Counted from the stretch's first letter, positions 1 to 9,167 are shown. The stretch: DNA of 64,000 nt from JAUIAI01 sp041396585 (GCA_041396585.1 JAWKYG010000004.1:341177-405176), one strand, 5' to 3'. The notes: generated by a model from the sequence alone, not told the origin. Program-made: numbers and translations.

Positions 1-1207
1 GGCTCGTCATCTTGCGCACCGCCTCTTCCATGGGAAACAGCCCGACATCGCGCGCATAGTGACCGAGCACGCGCGGAAAGGTTCCCCAGGCGCGCGGATG
101 CGGATGGCGCTCGAAGACGATGCCATCCGAACCGATCATCGTGTCCGGGAACGCAAGAATGCGCCGGACATCGTCCTCGCACATCTGGAAGTAGATCGCA
201 CCCGCCGGGAGCAGTCGCCGTGCCGCCTCGATCTCGGTGCAGCCGAGCTGAGCGGCGATCTCGGAAAGATCTCGCCCTGCCGCCGAGGGCATCGGCTCGG
301 ACCAGGTGATCACCACACGGTCGCATTTTGCGATGCGCTCGGGAAACAGCACCGTGGAACTGGCACGATACGGATACACATCCAGCCCCACGGATTGCTC
401 CCTTGCGGCGCGCTCGATCATCGGCAGCGTCACGCGGGACTTGCCGTGATTGGCGCGGCTCATGCACTTGTGGTGCGAGACGATCACCGGCACACCCGCC
501 TCGCGGCCGATGCGAAAGGTTTCGGCGAGCGAATCGGTGACCTGATCCTCCTCGTTGCGCATGTGGGTGGCATAGAGCGCGCCGTGGCGTGCCACCGTGC
601 GCGCCAGCGCCACCACCTCTTCGGTGGGTGCCGCGCTCGCGGCCGGGTAATAAAGCCCCGTGGACAGGCCCAGCGCGCCGTCGCGAAGCGCGGCATCGAG
701 CAACACGGCCATGCGCTCGATCTCGTCTGCCGAGGCAGGCCGGTCGACCTCGTCCATCACCGCGTGACGCAGATTCGAGTGGCCGCAAAAGCTGGCGCTG
801 TTGACAGCCGGCGGGCTGGCCTCGAGTGCCGCGAAGTATTCAGCGAAGCCCTCGAACGGCGGGCGCCCCGAGGTGAACGACCCAAGGGGCGCCTTGGCGG
901 GCGGGCGGCCCGGTAGCAGCGGCGCGATGCTGATCCCGCAGTTGCCGTTGATGACCGTCGTCACCCCCTGGCTGACCTTGGGTTCGAGCAGTGGGGTTTC
1001 GATGATGGCGTGATCATCATGACAATGCGCATCGATGAAACCCGGTGCGAGCGCCAGACCGTCGGCGTCGATCACGCGCCGGGCCGCGGCCGGTTCGATC
1101 TCACCGACCGCGACGATACGATCGCCAAGCACAGCGAGATCACCGTGTACGGACGGTGCCCCGCTACCGTCGATGAGCCGCGCCCCGCGCACCAGCAGAT
1201 CAAGCAT
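1..1207 (-). CDS. N-acyl-D-amino-acid deacylase (D-aminoacylase), C-terminus cut by window edge
   Basis: Zinc amidohydrolase predicted to hydrolyse N-acyl-D-amino acids in the cytoplasm. My own reverse-strand translation from the ATG at 1207 shows the amidohydrolase entry motif GFIDAHCHDDH near residue 60. It also shows the D-aminoacylase metal-cysteine segment NGNCGISIAP and the downstream SHHKCMSRANHGKS histidine motif. The frame stays open to base 2, so the C-terminus lies outside the window. The start overlaps the DctQ stop by 8 bp, so it is very likely the last or next gene of the TRAP operon and translationally coupled to it. The linkage suggests that the transporter imports an N-acylated D-amino acid or a similar N-acyl compound. 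A related N-acyl amidohydrolase specificity is possible. The family call is firm; the substrate is inferred. Confidence 0.85.
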   Translation of the reverse strand, partial: MLDLLVRGARLIDGSGAPSVHGDLAVLGDRIVAVGEIEPAAARRVIDADGLALAPGFIDAHCHDDHAIIETPLLEPKVSQGVTTVINGNCGISIAPLLPGRPPAKAPLGSFTSGRPPFEGFAEYFAALEASPPAVNSASFCGHSNLRHAVMDEVDRPASADEIERMAVLLDAALRDGALGLSTGLYYPAASAAPTEEVVALARTVARHGALYATHMRNEEDQVTDSLAETFRIGREAGVPVIVSHHKCMSRANHGKSRVTLPMIERAAREQSVGLDVYPYRASSTVLFPERIAKCDRVVITWSEPMPSAAGRDLSEIAAQLGCTEIEAARRLLPAGAIYFQMCEDDVRRILAFPDTMIGSDGIVFERHPHPRAWGTFPRVLGHYARDVGLFPMEEAVRKMTS

Positions 1208-1724
1208 GAGCATCAACGGGCGATCCGCCGCCCGGGGCAGGCTGTGCGCACCAGCGCGCCACGAGGTGCAACAGAATGACCGCGAGCGCGAGCGGCACGG
1301 CAACGGCCACGAACAGGGTCGAGACCTCGAGGGTTTCGGACAGCGTGCGCGCGTGGCGCATCAGATAACCGCGCGAGAAGCGCAGATTGGGCCCGAAGAA
1401 CGAGAAGAACAGTGCCGGCCCGACGAACACGATCACTGCCACGCTTTGGGCGATCCGCGCCAGGCGCGCGCGAACACCCTCTCCCTTGGGCTGAAAGACC
1501 GCCGGGTCGAACACCCGCTTGAATGACAGGGTGGCGCCCAGCAGGCCCGCCCAGATCATCAGATACCGGGCGATCTCCTCCGTCCAGACCGGCGGCTGAA
1601 AAAATACATAGCGCGCGACCACCTGCAGCAGCACCACGCCCACCAGCAAGGCAAGTGCCCCCGTGGCCACCGCGAGCAGGGCCGCGTCGACCCGGTCGCT
1701 GAATCGCACGATGGCCGCCCGCAT
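1200..1724 (-). CDS. TRAP transporter small permease (DctQ family), system 1
   Basis: Small inner-membrane subunit of a TRAP transporter, which couples substrate binding to the large permease. The 174-residue protein has about four hydrophobic segments: residues 13-38, around 48-65, 90-112 and 135-158. It carries the DctQ-typical segment VWTEEIARYLMIWAGLLGA after the first helix. It starts 3 nt after the DctP stop and overlaps the deacylase start by 8 bp. The gene order is therefore DctM-DctP-DctQ-deacylase in one operon read leftwards. Confidence 0.9.
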   Translation of the reverse strand: MRAAIVRFSDRVDAALLAVATGALALLVGVVLLQVVARYVFFQPPVWTEEIARYLMIWAGLLGATLSFKRVFDPAVFQPKGEGVRARLARIAQSVAVIVFVGPALFFSFFGPNLRFSRGYLMRHARTLSETLEVSTLFVAVAVPLALAVILLHLVARWCAQPAPGGGSPVDAHA

Positions 1725-1727
1725 GGC

Positions 1728-2717
1728 TCAGCGCACCGCGGCGAATGCCGACTCGTAGGCGGCCAGCCCGGCATCACCAAGCATGGCCTTGTAGATCGGC
1801 TGCGCGCGCGCCTTCATCTTGTCGCGCTCACCCGGCGCGAGCTCGGTCACGGTCACACCGGCTTCCCGGAAGCGCTCGGCCACCTGCTTGCCCCAGTCGA
1901 CGACCCAGGCGCGGTTGGCGGCCACCCCGGCCTGCACGGCCAGTGCCACCTGCTTGCGCTGCGCTTCATCCATGCCGCTCCACCAATCTTCGGACACCAG
2001 CACGGCGCGCATCGAAGGCGCGAGATCCGCCGCGGTGTAGTGCTTCAGGTACTGGGTGTGCCCGACCCGCAGCGCAGAATTCGGTGGGTTCACATAGCCA
2101 TCGACGATACCGGTCTGCAAGGCGTTGGCGACCTCGCCCCAGGGCACGACCGTGGACTGAACACCGAGCGCCTCGAAGAACGCCACCTGACTCTTGTTCA
2201 GCGCACGCATACGCAGGGCCTCGAGATCGGCGAGGCTCGCGATCGCCCGCTTGGTGTTGAAGATGCCCGCATCCAGGCCGCGCTGATTGAACGCCACGAC
2301 CCGCACGCCGTTCTCGATCAAGGGCTTGTTGATGGTCTCGAGCAGGGGCGTCCTGGCAATCACCTCATCGAACTCTGCCGAACTGCGAAAGAAGAATGGC
2401 AGGATCGTGCCGCGCAGCAGCGGGCTCATCGACGCCGGCGTGGTCGCTGCTGCGAGGTTCACCTGGATCAGCCCCTGGGTGGTCTGGCCCAGACGCTCCT
2501 TTTCCGAGCCAAGCGCATCGGACGGATGAACCTCCACCGTGATGCCCGATGCAGCGAGCGCATCCCGAAACGCGACCACGAACGCATACTCGGAGTTGGT
2601 GGCGAGATCTTCGGCGCCGTTCATGGCGAGGCGGATCGTCTCCGCGCCGGCCGGCATCGCGGCTGCGAACACGGCCATCGTCAGGGTCACATTGCGTATC
2701 AGGCTTGCAAGGGTCAT
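1728..2717 (-). CDS. TRAP transporter periplasmic solute-binding protein (DctP family), system 1
   Basis: Periplasmic substrate receptor of TRAP system 1 (329 residues, usual family length). It has an N-terminal signal peptide (hydrophobic stretch residues 8-22, likely cleavage after AGA). The core has the DctP hallmarks: LGSEKE near residue 70 and a hinge region with NKSQVAFFEALG and PWGEVANALQTGIVDG around residues 170-205. An AGGAG ribosome binding site lies about 6 nt before the ATG. It sits between the DctM and DctQ genes. The ligand is unknown; the adjacent D-aminoacylase suggests an N-acyl-amino acid or carboxylate (inference). Confidence 0.92.
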   Translation of the reverse strand: MTLASLIRNVTLTMAVFAAAMPAGAETIRLAMNGAEDLATNSEYAFVVAFRDALAASGITVEVHPSDALGSEKERLGQTTQGLIQVNLAAATTPASMSPLLRGTILPFFFRSSAEFDEVIARTPLLETINKPLIENGVRVVAFNQRGLDAGIFNTKRAIASLADLEALRMRALNKSQVAFFEALGVQSTVVPWGEVANALQTGIVDGYVNPPNSALRVGHTQYLKHYTAADLAPSMRAVLVSEDWWSGMDEAQRKQVALAVQAGVAANRAWVVDWGKQVAERFREAGVTVTELAPGERDKMKARAQPIYKAMLGDAGLAAYESAFAAVR

Positions 2718-2742
2718 CGTCTTCTCCTACGTGTCGTTGGAA

Positions 2743-4029
2743 TCAGGGCATCAGGCCGAGCCAGGTCGGCAGGGCCAGCGAGATCTGCGGAAACGCGGTG
2801 AGCAGCGCCAGCACACAGACCTCGATCAGGAAGAAAGGCAGGGTCGCGCGGATCAGGCGCCAGTAATTGGCGCCGGTGACCGTGGAGATGATCAGGATCA
2901 CGCCGCCCAGCGGCGGCGAGAGCAGGCCGATCGTGATGTTGAAACAGATCACGATGCCCAGATGCACCGGATCGACGCCGAGCGCGAGCGCCACGGGCAC
3001 GAAGATCGGCGCGAGCAGTGCCACGGCCGCCTTCACGTCCATGACCATGCCGGCAAGCAGAAAGACGATGTTGAGCACCAGCAGATACTGCGCCGGGCCG
3101 AGGTCCAGTGCGACGACCGCGGCCGAAATCTGCTGCGGCCAGCGGGCAAGCGCCGTGATGTAGCTGAAGGCCGCGATCGCGCAGAGAATGATGAAGATCG
3201 CGCCGAGCAACACGAGCGTGCGTTCTGCGCACTCACGCAGCCGCTGCAGATTCAGCTCGCCATAGGCAAAGCCCACGGCGAGCGCCGCCGCGACCGCCAC
3301 GGCGGCAGACTCGGCCGGCGTGGCCACCCCGAACAGCACACCGGCCAGAATGATCAGCGGCAATGACAAGGCCGGCAACGCGCGCCGAAACGCGGGGCCG
3401 AAGGCGGGCAGCTCGATGTCCTCGCCACCCGGATGATTCTGCACGCGCGCGAAGACCGCATTGGCCAGCAGCAGCACGGCGGCCAGCAGCAGCCCGGGCA
3501 CGATGCCGGCAGCGAACAACGCCGCGATCGGCGTGTTCATCAGCGCCCCATAGAAGATCAGGATCACGCTGGGCGGAATGATCGGGCCGATGATCGACGA
3601 GGCCGCGGTCACCGCGGCGGCGTAATCGAGCGTATAGCCCTGGCGACGCATCTGCGGCACGAGCGCGCTCGACAGCGCCGCGGCATCGGCGGTGGCCGAG
3701 CCGCTGATGCCCGCGAAGAAAACGGAGGTCAGGATGTTCACGTGGCCAAGGCCGCCGCGCAGACGGCCGACCAGGCACATCGAGAAATCGATCAGGGCCT
3801 TGGCGATGCCGCCGCGGTTCATCAGCTCGCCGGTGAGGATGAACAGGGGCATGGCCAGGAAGGCGAACACATCGAGCTGGCTGAACATGCGCTGCGGCAG
3901 GATCGCCAGGAAGCTCGCGCGATCCAGCGCGATGAACGTTAGCACGGAACCGGCTCCGATCGCATAGGCGATCGCGCCCCCTGCCGCCAGTGTGCCCAGG
4001 ACATAGGCCACGATCAGCCAGGCCGTCAT
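2743..4029 (-). CDS. TRAP transporter large permease (DctM family), system 1
   Basis: Large inner-membrane subunit carrying out sodium-driven substrate translocation. From the ATG at 4029 it is 428 residues, matching the family length. Many hydrophobic helices are visible. DctM signatures include FILTGELMNRGGIA near residue 70, the GISGSATADAAA loop, IIGPIIPPSVILIFYG and, near the C-terminus, LLSPPLGGVI. The frame is open 96 bases further upstream, but those residues are not membrane-like, so I chose 4029. It is the first gene of the TRAP-deacylase operon and is divergent from the LysR gene at 4169, its probable regulator. Confidence 0.9.
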   Translation of the reverse strand: MTAWLIVAYVLGTLAAGGAIAYAIGAGSVLTFIALDRASFLAILPQRMFSQLDVFAFLAMPLFILTGELMNRGGIAKALIDFSMCLVGRLRGGLGHVNILTSVFFAGISGSATADAAALSSALVPQMRRQGYTLDYAAAVTAASSIIGPIIPPSVILIFYGALMNTPIAALFAAGIVPGLLLAAVLLLANAVFARVQNHPGGEDIELPAFGPAFRRALPALSLPLIILAGVLFGVATPAESAAVAVAAALAVGFAYGELNLQRLRECAERTLVLLGAIFIILCAIAAFSYITALARWPQQISAAVVALDLGPAQYLLVLNIVFLLAGMVMDVKAAVALLAPIFVPVALALGVDPVHLGIVICFNITIGLLSPPLGGVILIISTVTGANYWRLIRATLPFFLIEVCVLALLTAFPQISLALPTWLGLMP

Positions 4030-4139
4030 CTGCCGACCCTGCCCGCCACCACCGGCCTTGTGTCCATGCACGCCTCCCGAGTATCTCGTGCATGCTAGGC
4101 TGGTATAAAGCCCTGCATCAGGCAAATTTTCTGTTTTAG

Positions 4140-4156
4140 TATGCGCTTAATGCATA
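4140..4156. promoter_or_regulatory. LysR-type inverted repeat between TRAP operon and LysR gene
   Basis: TATGC-GCTTAAT-GCATA is a perfect 5-bp inverted repeat in a 17-bp span of T-N15-A form, 12 bp before the LysR start. Position and symmetry fit an autoregulatory LysR-family site that could also act on the divergent TRAP promoter. Binding is inferred. Confidence 0.5.
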
Positions 4157-4168
4157 TAGAGATCTGCC

Positions 4169-5104
4169 ATGGACATTGCCTGGATAGACGATCTGATCGC
4201 CCTCGAAGACTCCGGCTCGCTGTCGAAAGCGGCCGAGATGCGCAATGTCACGCAGCCCGCGTTCTCGCGCCGCATCGCCGCGATCGAGCAATGGTTCGGC
4301 GCCGGCGTGGTCAATCGGGCCAACCGGCCCCTGGCTCTGACGCCGGAGATGCGCCGTCTGATGCCGGCGATCCACGAGATGGCCGCGACGCTGCGCCATG
4401 TGCGCTCGGAACTTCAGGCCAGCCAGGGCGGGGATCTGCGCGTGGTCATCGCCGCCCAGCACAGTCTGCTCACGAGCATGCTGCCGGGACTGCTCGCCGA
4501 CCGTCTCGGCAAGCAGCACACAATGATCACGGTGCGCACCGCCTACCCGGAAGACGGCGCGGCCAAACTGCTGTCAAGGCAGGTGGATGTGTTCATTACC
4601 TATGAAACGCGCCGTCGCACATTGATCGGCCAGGTGCCGGATCTTCACCAGCACCTGATCGACCGAGGACGCTTCGTGCCGGTGACCTCGAGCCGCGAGC
4701 TGGAAGCGAGGCTGCGCCGTGCCCTGCGTACCGGCGAGACGCTCATCCTGCCGGTGATCACGTTTCCACGCCAGAGTTTCTTCGGGCGGGTGCTCTGGGA
4801 GGACATCGCCAAATCGATTCCCGAGCATCTGCGGCTGCGCCCACTGGTGGAGTCCGAGATGTCGACCAGCGTCGCCAGCTTCGCGCTCACCAATGCCGCG
4901 GTGGCCTGGCTGCCGGAGGTGATCGCGCGCCCCTATCTCGACGATGGCCGCATGCGCCTGCTCGATGAGCTGTGTCCGAGCGAAGATTTGTTCGCGCGTT
5001 GCTTTGCGATCGAGCCGCAACGGCGTGCGGGCGTGCGCGAGATCTGGTCTTTGCTGACCGGCGAGGACACGAAGCGCTCCGGCAGGGAGCAAGACGAGTC
5101 ATGA
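4169..5104 (+). CDS. LysR-family transcriptional regulator, probable regulator of TRAP system 1
   Basis: DNA-binding regulator of 311 residues. The N-terminal winged helix-turn-helix has the LysR pattern: DLIALEDSGSLSKAAEMRNVTQPAFSRRIAAIE, with key residues in positions 8-40. A periplasmic-binding-fold effector domain runs from about residue 90 to the end, where ITFPRQSFFGRVLW and VASFALTNAAVAWLPEVI are typical. It is transcribed divergently from the TRAP operon, with an inverted repeat just before its start, which is the classic arrangement for a LysR protein controlling the neighbouring uptake genes. The effector is probably the imported substrate (inference). Confidence 0.9.
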   Translation: MDIAWIDDLIALEDSGSLSKAAEMRNVTQPAFSRRIAAIEQWFGAGVVNRANRPLALTPEMRRLMPAIHEMAATLRHVRSELQASQGGDLRVVIAAQHSLLTSMLPGLLADRLGKQHTMITVRTAYPEDGAAKLLSRQVDVFITYETRRRTLIGQVPDLHQHLIDRGRFVPVTSSRELEARLRRALRTGETLILPVITFPRQSFFGRVLWEDIAKSIPEHLRLRPLVESEMSTSVASFALTNAAVAWLPEVIARPYLDDGRMRLLDELCPSEDLFARCFAIEPQRRAGVREIWSLLTGEDTKRSGREQDES

Positions 5105-5163
5105 CCTCCGCCTGCGACAGGCAGGCCATGCCAGGCGGCAGATGAACGCCAGGCCAGGTCGGC

Positions 5164-5742
5164 TCAGCCGACGAACGCCTCGCGCTCCGGCTTATCCGCC
5201 GCCGCCTTCGCGCCTTGCAACCAGGCCAGCACAGTGTCGGCGTCGGACACCTCGAAGGGGTCGGACGGGCAGTTGTCGCTGAACTGCGGCTCGATGAACA
5301 TCTTCTCGATGCGGCCGTCGTCGACCACCATCGCATAGCGCCAAGAACGCATGCCGAAGCCCAGGTTCTCCTTGCTCACCAGCATGCCCATCTTGCGGGT
5401 GAACTCGCCGTTGCCGTCTGGCAGCATCTTGACCCGCTTGGCGCCGATATGGCGCGCCCACTGGAACATCACGAAGGCGTCGTTGACCGCCAGGCAATAG
5501 ATGTCGTCGATCCCCTGTGCGGTGAACTCCTCATAGAGCGCCTCATAGCGCGGCAGATGGGTGGACGAACAGGTCGGCGTGAACGCACCGGGCAGCGCGA
5601 ACAGGATCACCCGCCGCCCGCCAAAGATCTCGTCGCTGCTGCGATCCAGCCAGCGGTAGGGATTTTCACCACCGACGTCCTCGTCGCGAACCCGGGTCTT
5701 GAAAGTCGCCATGGGTACTGTGGAACCGTTCAGATCGAGCAT
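5164..5742 (-). CDS. Peroxiredoxin, Prx5-like (glutathione/thioredoxin-dependent peroxidase)
   Basis: Thiol peroxidase that reduces hydrogen peroxide or alkyl hydroperoxides in the cytoplasm. The 192-residue protein begins at the ATG at 5742, which has an AGAGGAG ribosome binding site. The peroxidatic cysteine lies in PGAFTPTCS (around residue 60). The conserved arginine side of the fold is in ENLGFGMRSWRYAMVV. A later cysteine in FSDNCPSDPFE may act in resolution. The length and the PTCS motif fit the Prx5/AhpC-TSA group without a fused glutaredoxin domain. It is convergent with the LysR gene, and no redox partner is adjacent. Confidence 0.88.
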   Translation of the reverse strand: MLDLNGSTVPMATFKTRVRDEDVGGENPYRWLDRSSDEIFGGRRVILFALPGAFTPTCSSTHLPRYEALYEEFTAQGIDDIYCLAVNDAFVMFQWARHIGAKRVKMLPDGNGEFTRKMGMLVSKENLGFGMRSWRYAMVVDDGRIEKMFIEPQFSDNCPSDPFEVSDADTVLAWLQGAKAAADKPEREAFVG

Positions 5743-6030
5743 GTCTGCACTCTCCTCTTCAAGCGTGACTGAAGGAGGCCGTGCGGATGCCCCACGCGCG
5801 CGCATCCGTGCGCGTCAGGCGCGGGATACGACAGCCATCGGGTTCAACCGGCAACGGCACAGCCTCGGGATCAGATCGTCCGCAAGAAACGTGCCGCGCC
5901 TGGCTGGAGTGGGCAAGGAGTCGTTTCGCCGATGATTCGCTGCAGCCGGCGAAACGTCGTCGTGCCAGCGCTGCTCGGGCGAGAGCGCCGAACCGGCCAC
6001 CAGGCGGCGCAAAGCGCCGCGGGTGTGCGC

Positions 6031-7455
6031 TCAGAGATTCGCGCCGTTCTCGCGGATCGTCTGCCGATACCAGTCGAATGATTGCTTGGGCGTGCGCTTT
6101 TGCGTCTGGTAGTCGACATGCACGAGCCCGAAACGCTCGCGATAGCCCTCGGCCCATTCGAAGTTATCGAGCAGGCTCCAGTAGAAATACCCGCCGATGT
6201 CGACACCGTCGCCGGCTGCGCGGCGCAACTCGCTCAGGTAGCGATGCATGAAGTCGATCCGGTTCGGATCGTGCACCTGACCATCGAGGGCCACCCAGTC
6301 GGTGAGACTCAACCCGTTCTCGGTGACATAGACCGGCAGGCCATAGCGCTCATGATAGAAGCGCGCACCCCAGTACATCGATTTCGGCACCACGTCGAAC
6401 ACCCAGAACGCCGTGCGTGGATTGCCGTGAGGCGGCGGCACATTCTGCGGCTTGCCATCGGGGCCCTCGCGCACGACCACGCCCTGATAGGTGTTCATCG
6501 CGAAAAAATCGAGCGGCTGTGAGATCGTGACCATGTCGGCCGGATAGATGCTCGGCACATCGCCCGCCCACTCGCTGAGCTGCGGTTGCGGGTATTCACC
6601 CTTATAAACCGGCTCGAGCAACCAGCCGGCCAGTCCGCCGAAGGTCGATCTGCGCGCGGCCTCGATATCGGCCGCGCTCTCCGTGGCCGGAATACCCGGC
6701 CACAATGCCGCGACATAGCCGATTTGAAGCGGCTGCTTCGCCACCGCGCGCATGACCTGAACCGCCTTGCCGTGCGCGAGCATCATGTGGTGCGACATCG
6801 TCAGGATGTCTTTCCAGGGACGCTTCTCGCCAGGCGCATGCGTGCCCTGGTGATGCCCCAGAAACAGATGCACCTCGGGTTCGTTGTGCGTGAACCAGTG
6901 TTTGACGCGGTCTGAATATCGCTCGACCACGGCCTGCGCATAGTCGGCGAACCAGTCGGTCGATTCGCGCTTCATCCAGCCGCCGCGATCCTGCAAGGCC
7001 TGCGGCAAATCCCAGTGAAACAGGGTGATCCATGGCGTGACGCCCGCCGCCAGCAGATCATCGACGAGCCGGTCGTAAAACGCGAAGCCCTTCTCGTTGC
7101 GCCGGCCCGTGCCCTCGGGAAACAGCCTGGACCAGGCGATCGAGAAACGGTAGGCGCCGAGCCCGAGATCCTTCATCAGCGCGACATCCTCGCGATGGCG
7201 GCCATAGTGATCACAGGCGACATCGCCCGTGCTGCCGTCGCGAATGGTGCCCGGCGTGTGCGCAAAGGTGTCCCACACGGATGCCCCGCCACCGTCGTTG
7301 AGCGGTGAGCCCTCGATCTGATACGAGGAAGTGCCCGACCCCCAGACGAAATCAGGCCGAAAGGCCGGGCGTTTCGCGCCCGCCTGATTTTGCGCGCGCG
7401 CGCCGGAAGGCTGATCGGCGGGATTCGGAGAGTCGGCAGACGGTGCGTTCGCCAT
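6031..7455 (-). CDS. Glycoside hydrolase family 1 beta-glucosidase (paralogue 1)
   Basis: Retaining beta-glycosidase, probably cytoplasmic: there is no signal peptide, only a low-complexity N-terminal tail of about 35 residues. From the ATG at 7455 it is 474 residues. GH1 landmarks are FVWGSGTSSYQIEG near the N-terminus, the acid/base THNEP with Glu192, and the nucleophile YVTENG with Glu379. The C-terminal tryptophans YFYWSLLDNFEWAEGY and FGLVHVDY are also present. The open frame extends 86 codons upstream but overlaps the divergent transporter gene, so the shorter start is preferred. A second GH1 gene follows at 9168-10523. Cellobiose or another short beta-glucoside is a likely substrate (inference). 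Confidence 0.92.
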   Translation of the reverse strand: MANAPSADSPNPADQPSGARAQNQAGAKRPAFRPDFVWGSGTSSYQIEGSPLNDGGGASVWDTFAHTPGTIRDGSTGDVACDHYGRHREDVALMKDLGLGAYRFSIAWSRLFPEGTGRRNEKGFAFYDRLVDDLLAAGVTPWITLFHWDLPQALQDRGGWMKRESTDWFADYAQAVVERYSDRVKHWFTHNEPEVHLFLGHHQGTHAPGEKRPWKDILTMSHHMMLAHGKAVQVMRAVAKQPLQIGYVAALWPGIPATESAADIEAARRSTFGGLAGWLLEPVYKGEYPQPQLSEWAGDVPSIYPADMVTISQPLDFFAMNTYQGVVVREGPDGKPQNVPPPHGNPRTAFWVFDVVPKSMYWGARFYHERYGLPVYVTENGLSLTDWVALDGQVHDPNRIDFMHRYLSELRRAAGDGVDIGGYFYWSLLDNFEWAEGYRERFGLVHVDYQTQKRTPKQSFDWYRQTIRENGANL

Positions 7456-7624
7456 GGCGGTGTCCGTTGTGAGGGCAGGTTCTGTCGGGGCTGGCCGATC
7501 GGATCGGATTATGCGCCGTTCACCCGCCCGCGATACCGCCGACGACCCCGGCAGTTGTTTAGAGGCTGCGAACACCCGTGCCAACCCCGCAAGCGGTGTT
7601 ACGGTAATTGAAACGAGGTGTAAC

Positions 7625-8941
7625 ATGCCATCACACGAATCGAACGACAGGGACGCCTCGCGCGGCACCAGACAGCCTCCACCCGGCGATGACCATCTTC
7701 GCCGCCTTGCCATCGCGTTCTGGCGCGGCGATCATCGCGTCGTCGCCTGGGCGCTGACCTTGGTCCTGGTCGTGCTGACCCTTGCGCAGGTGTCCATCCC
7801 GGTGATGCTCAATCACTGGAGCCAGCAGATCTTCGATGCGCTCGAGCAGCGCGACATCGACAACGTGTTTCGCCAGATGGGCGCTGTGCTGCTGATCATC
7901 GGGGCCAATGTCGTGGTCATGGCCACCCAACTCTGGACCAAACGGCGCCTGCAGGTGGCCTGGCGCGCCGACCTCACCAACCGGCTGCTCGATCACTGGA
8001 CCGTGCACGGGCGCGACTACCAACTCGGTCGTCATCCTTCGGGCCTGGATAATCCCGACGGCCGCATCGCCGAGGATGTCCGCATCGCCACCGAATCGTC
8101 GATCGATCTGGCCCATTCGCTGTTCTACTGCGTGATGCTGCTGGTCAGCTTCTCGCAGATTCTTTGGGTGCTCTCCGGCCCGCCCGAGATCTCGCTCGGC
8201 TCGTGGAGCATGACCCTGCCCGGTCACCTGGTATGGATTGCCCTGCTCTATGCCGGTGCAGGCGCATTTTTCGCGATGCGTCTGGGCCGCCCGCTCACCA
8301 GCGCCGCGCACTACCGGCAGAACAAGGAAGCCGATTTCCGCTTCGGCCTCGGCCGTTCGCGCGAGCAGGCACCGACCCAGGCGATCGGCACGGTCGATGG
8401 CGAACGCCGCGATAAGACCGGCAACCTGTTCACGGCCACGATCAAGGCCTGGCATCGCCAGACCATTGCGATCATGCAGCTGGTGATGTTCTCGTCTACC
8501 TGGTCGGTTCTTTCGCAGGCCGTGCCGATCATGGTGGCCGCGCCACGCTATCTGGCCGGCGCGATCACGCTGGGTGCGCTGATGCAGACCGCGCAGGCCT
8601 TCCAGCAGATGGTCAATGCACTGTCATGGCCGATCGACAACATGCAAAGGCTGGCCGAGTGCCGCGCCTCGTTCGGACGTGTGGCCAGGCTGCACACGAT
8701 TCTCGTGGAACTCTCCGACGGCGATGCCGGCCAGGGTGCGCCGGCCGTGCCCGCGCCGATGGCCCCGGTGTTCCCGCGCGGCGCCGCGGCGCGCGGTACA
8801 CACGGCGTCGACCCGGCGATCGCGGTCACAGCGATCGCCGCCGCCGCGATTCCCGTGGCCGTGATGTCGAGCACCCCGCGCTCCGACCCACCGACGGCCG
8901 ACGCGCAGGCCTACAGCCAGACAACCGACGTGTCGTCCTAG
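7625..8941 (+). CDS. SbmA/YddA-type ABC transporter membrane domain without ATPase domain
   Basis: Membrane protein of 438 residues matching the transmembrane half of the ABC_membrane_2 family (YddA, SbmA/BacA). Family motifs seen are LNHWSQQIFDALEQRD after the first helix, GLDNPDGRIAEDVR, and NALSWPIDNMQRLAECRASFGRVARL near residue 345. The canonical region after FRFGL is divergent (SREQAPTQAIGTVDGE). After residue 370 the expected nucleotide-binding domain is missing and a low-complexity Ala/Pro/Thr tail ends at 8941; no Walker A motif is present. It may be an SbmA-like secondary transporter form or a truncated ABC exporter. The ATG at 7625 has GAGGTG as a ribosome binding site. It is divergent from GH1 paralogue 1. 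Confidence 0.75.
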   Translation: MPSHESNDRDASRGTRQPPPGDDHLRRLAIAFWRGDHRVVAWALTLVLVVLTLAQVSIPVMLNHWSQQIFDALEQRDIDNVFRQMGAVLLIIGANVVVMATQLWTKRRLQVAWRADLTNRLLDHWTVHGRDYQLGRHPSGLDNPDGRIAEDVRIATESSIDLAHSLFYCVMLLVSFSQILWVLSGPPEISLGSWSMTLPGHLVWIALLYAGAGAFFAMRLGRPLTSAAHYRQNKEADFRFGLGRSREQAPTQAIGTVDGERRDKTGNLFTATIKAWHRQTIAIMQLVMFSSTWSVLSQAVPIMVAAPRYLAGAITLGALMQTAQAFQQMVNALSWPIDNMQRLAECRASFGRVARLHTILVELSDGDAGQGAPAVPAPMAPVFPRGAAARGTHGVDPAIAVTAIAAAAIPVAVMSSTPRSDPPTADAQAYSQTTDVSS

Positions 8942-8971
8942 TTCCTGTATCTGGCAGCGACGACATCCGCC

Positions 8972-9094
8972 ATGCCAAGGCCCATCGTCGCCGACAACAA
9001 GCCCTAGGCGGTCACGCTCAAGAACGGCGACCAGTGCCACTTCTGTGCCTGCGGCAGCTCCGGCAATCGGTTTCGGGCCAACAGCACGTTCTGA
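8972..9094 (+). pseudogene. Remnant of a CDGSH iron-sulfur domain gene
   Basis: Translation from the ATG at 8972 gives MPRPIVADNKP, then an in-frame TAG at 9005-9007, then AVTLKNGDQCHFCACGSSGNR. This matches the start of small CDGSH-type iron-sulfur proteins: an x-K-P-x-A-V-x-L-x-x-G-D stretch followed by C-x-C-G-x-S-x-N. The downstream cysteine and the FCDGSH cluster histidine are missing, and the frame ends at 9094. It lies between the ABC-like gene and GH1 paralogue 2. This is a dead remnant, identified by motif only. Confidence 0.65.
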
Positions 9095-9167
9095 CGCCAT
9101 TCTCGAACCGGCGTACTTCGGACTCTGTCCGATCGCCGCATCCTGGCCCGAGCGGGAAGATTGCGCC

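Noticed and set aside
2539..3366. A 275-codon forward frame rich in Arg, Gln, His and Asp opposite DctM
   Set aside because: Composition and position mark it as a shadow of the permease gene.
4030..4125. Upstream extension of DctM (32 residues) and a GTG at 4071
   Set aside because: The extra residues are not membrane-like. GGGAGG lies right next to the GTG, too close for normal initiation, so the ATG at 4029 is preferred.
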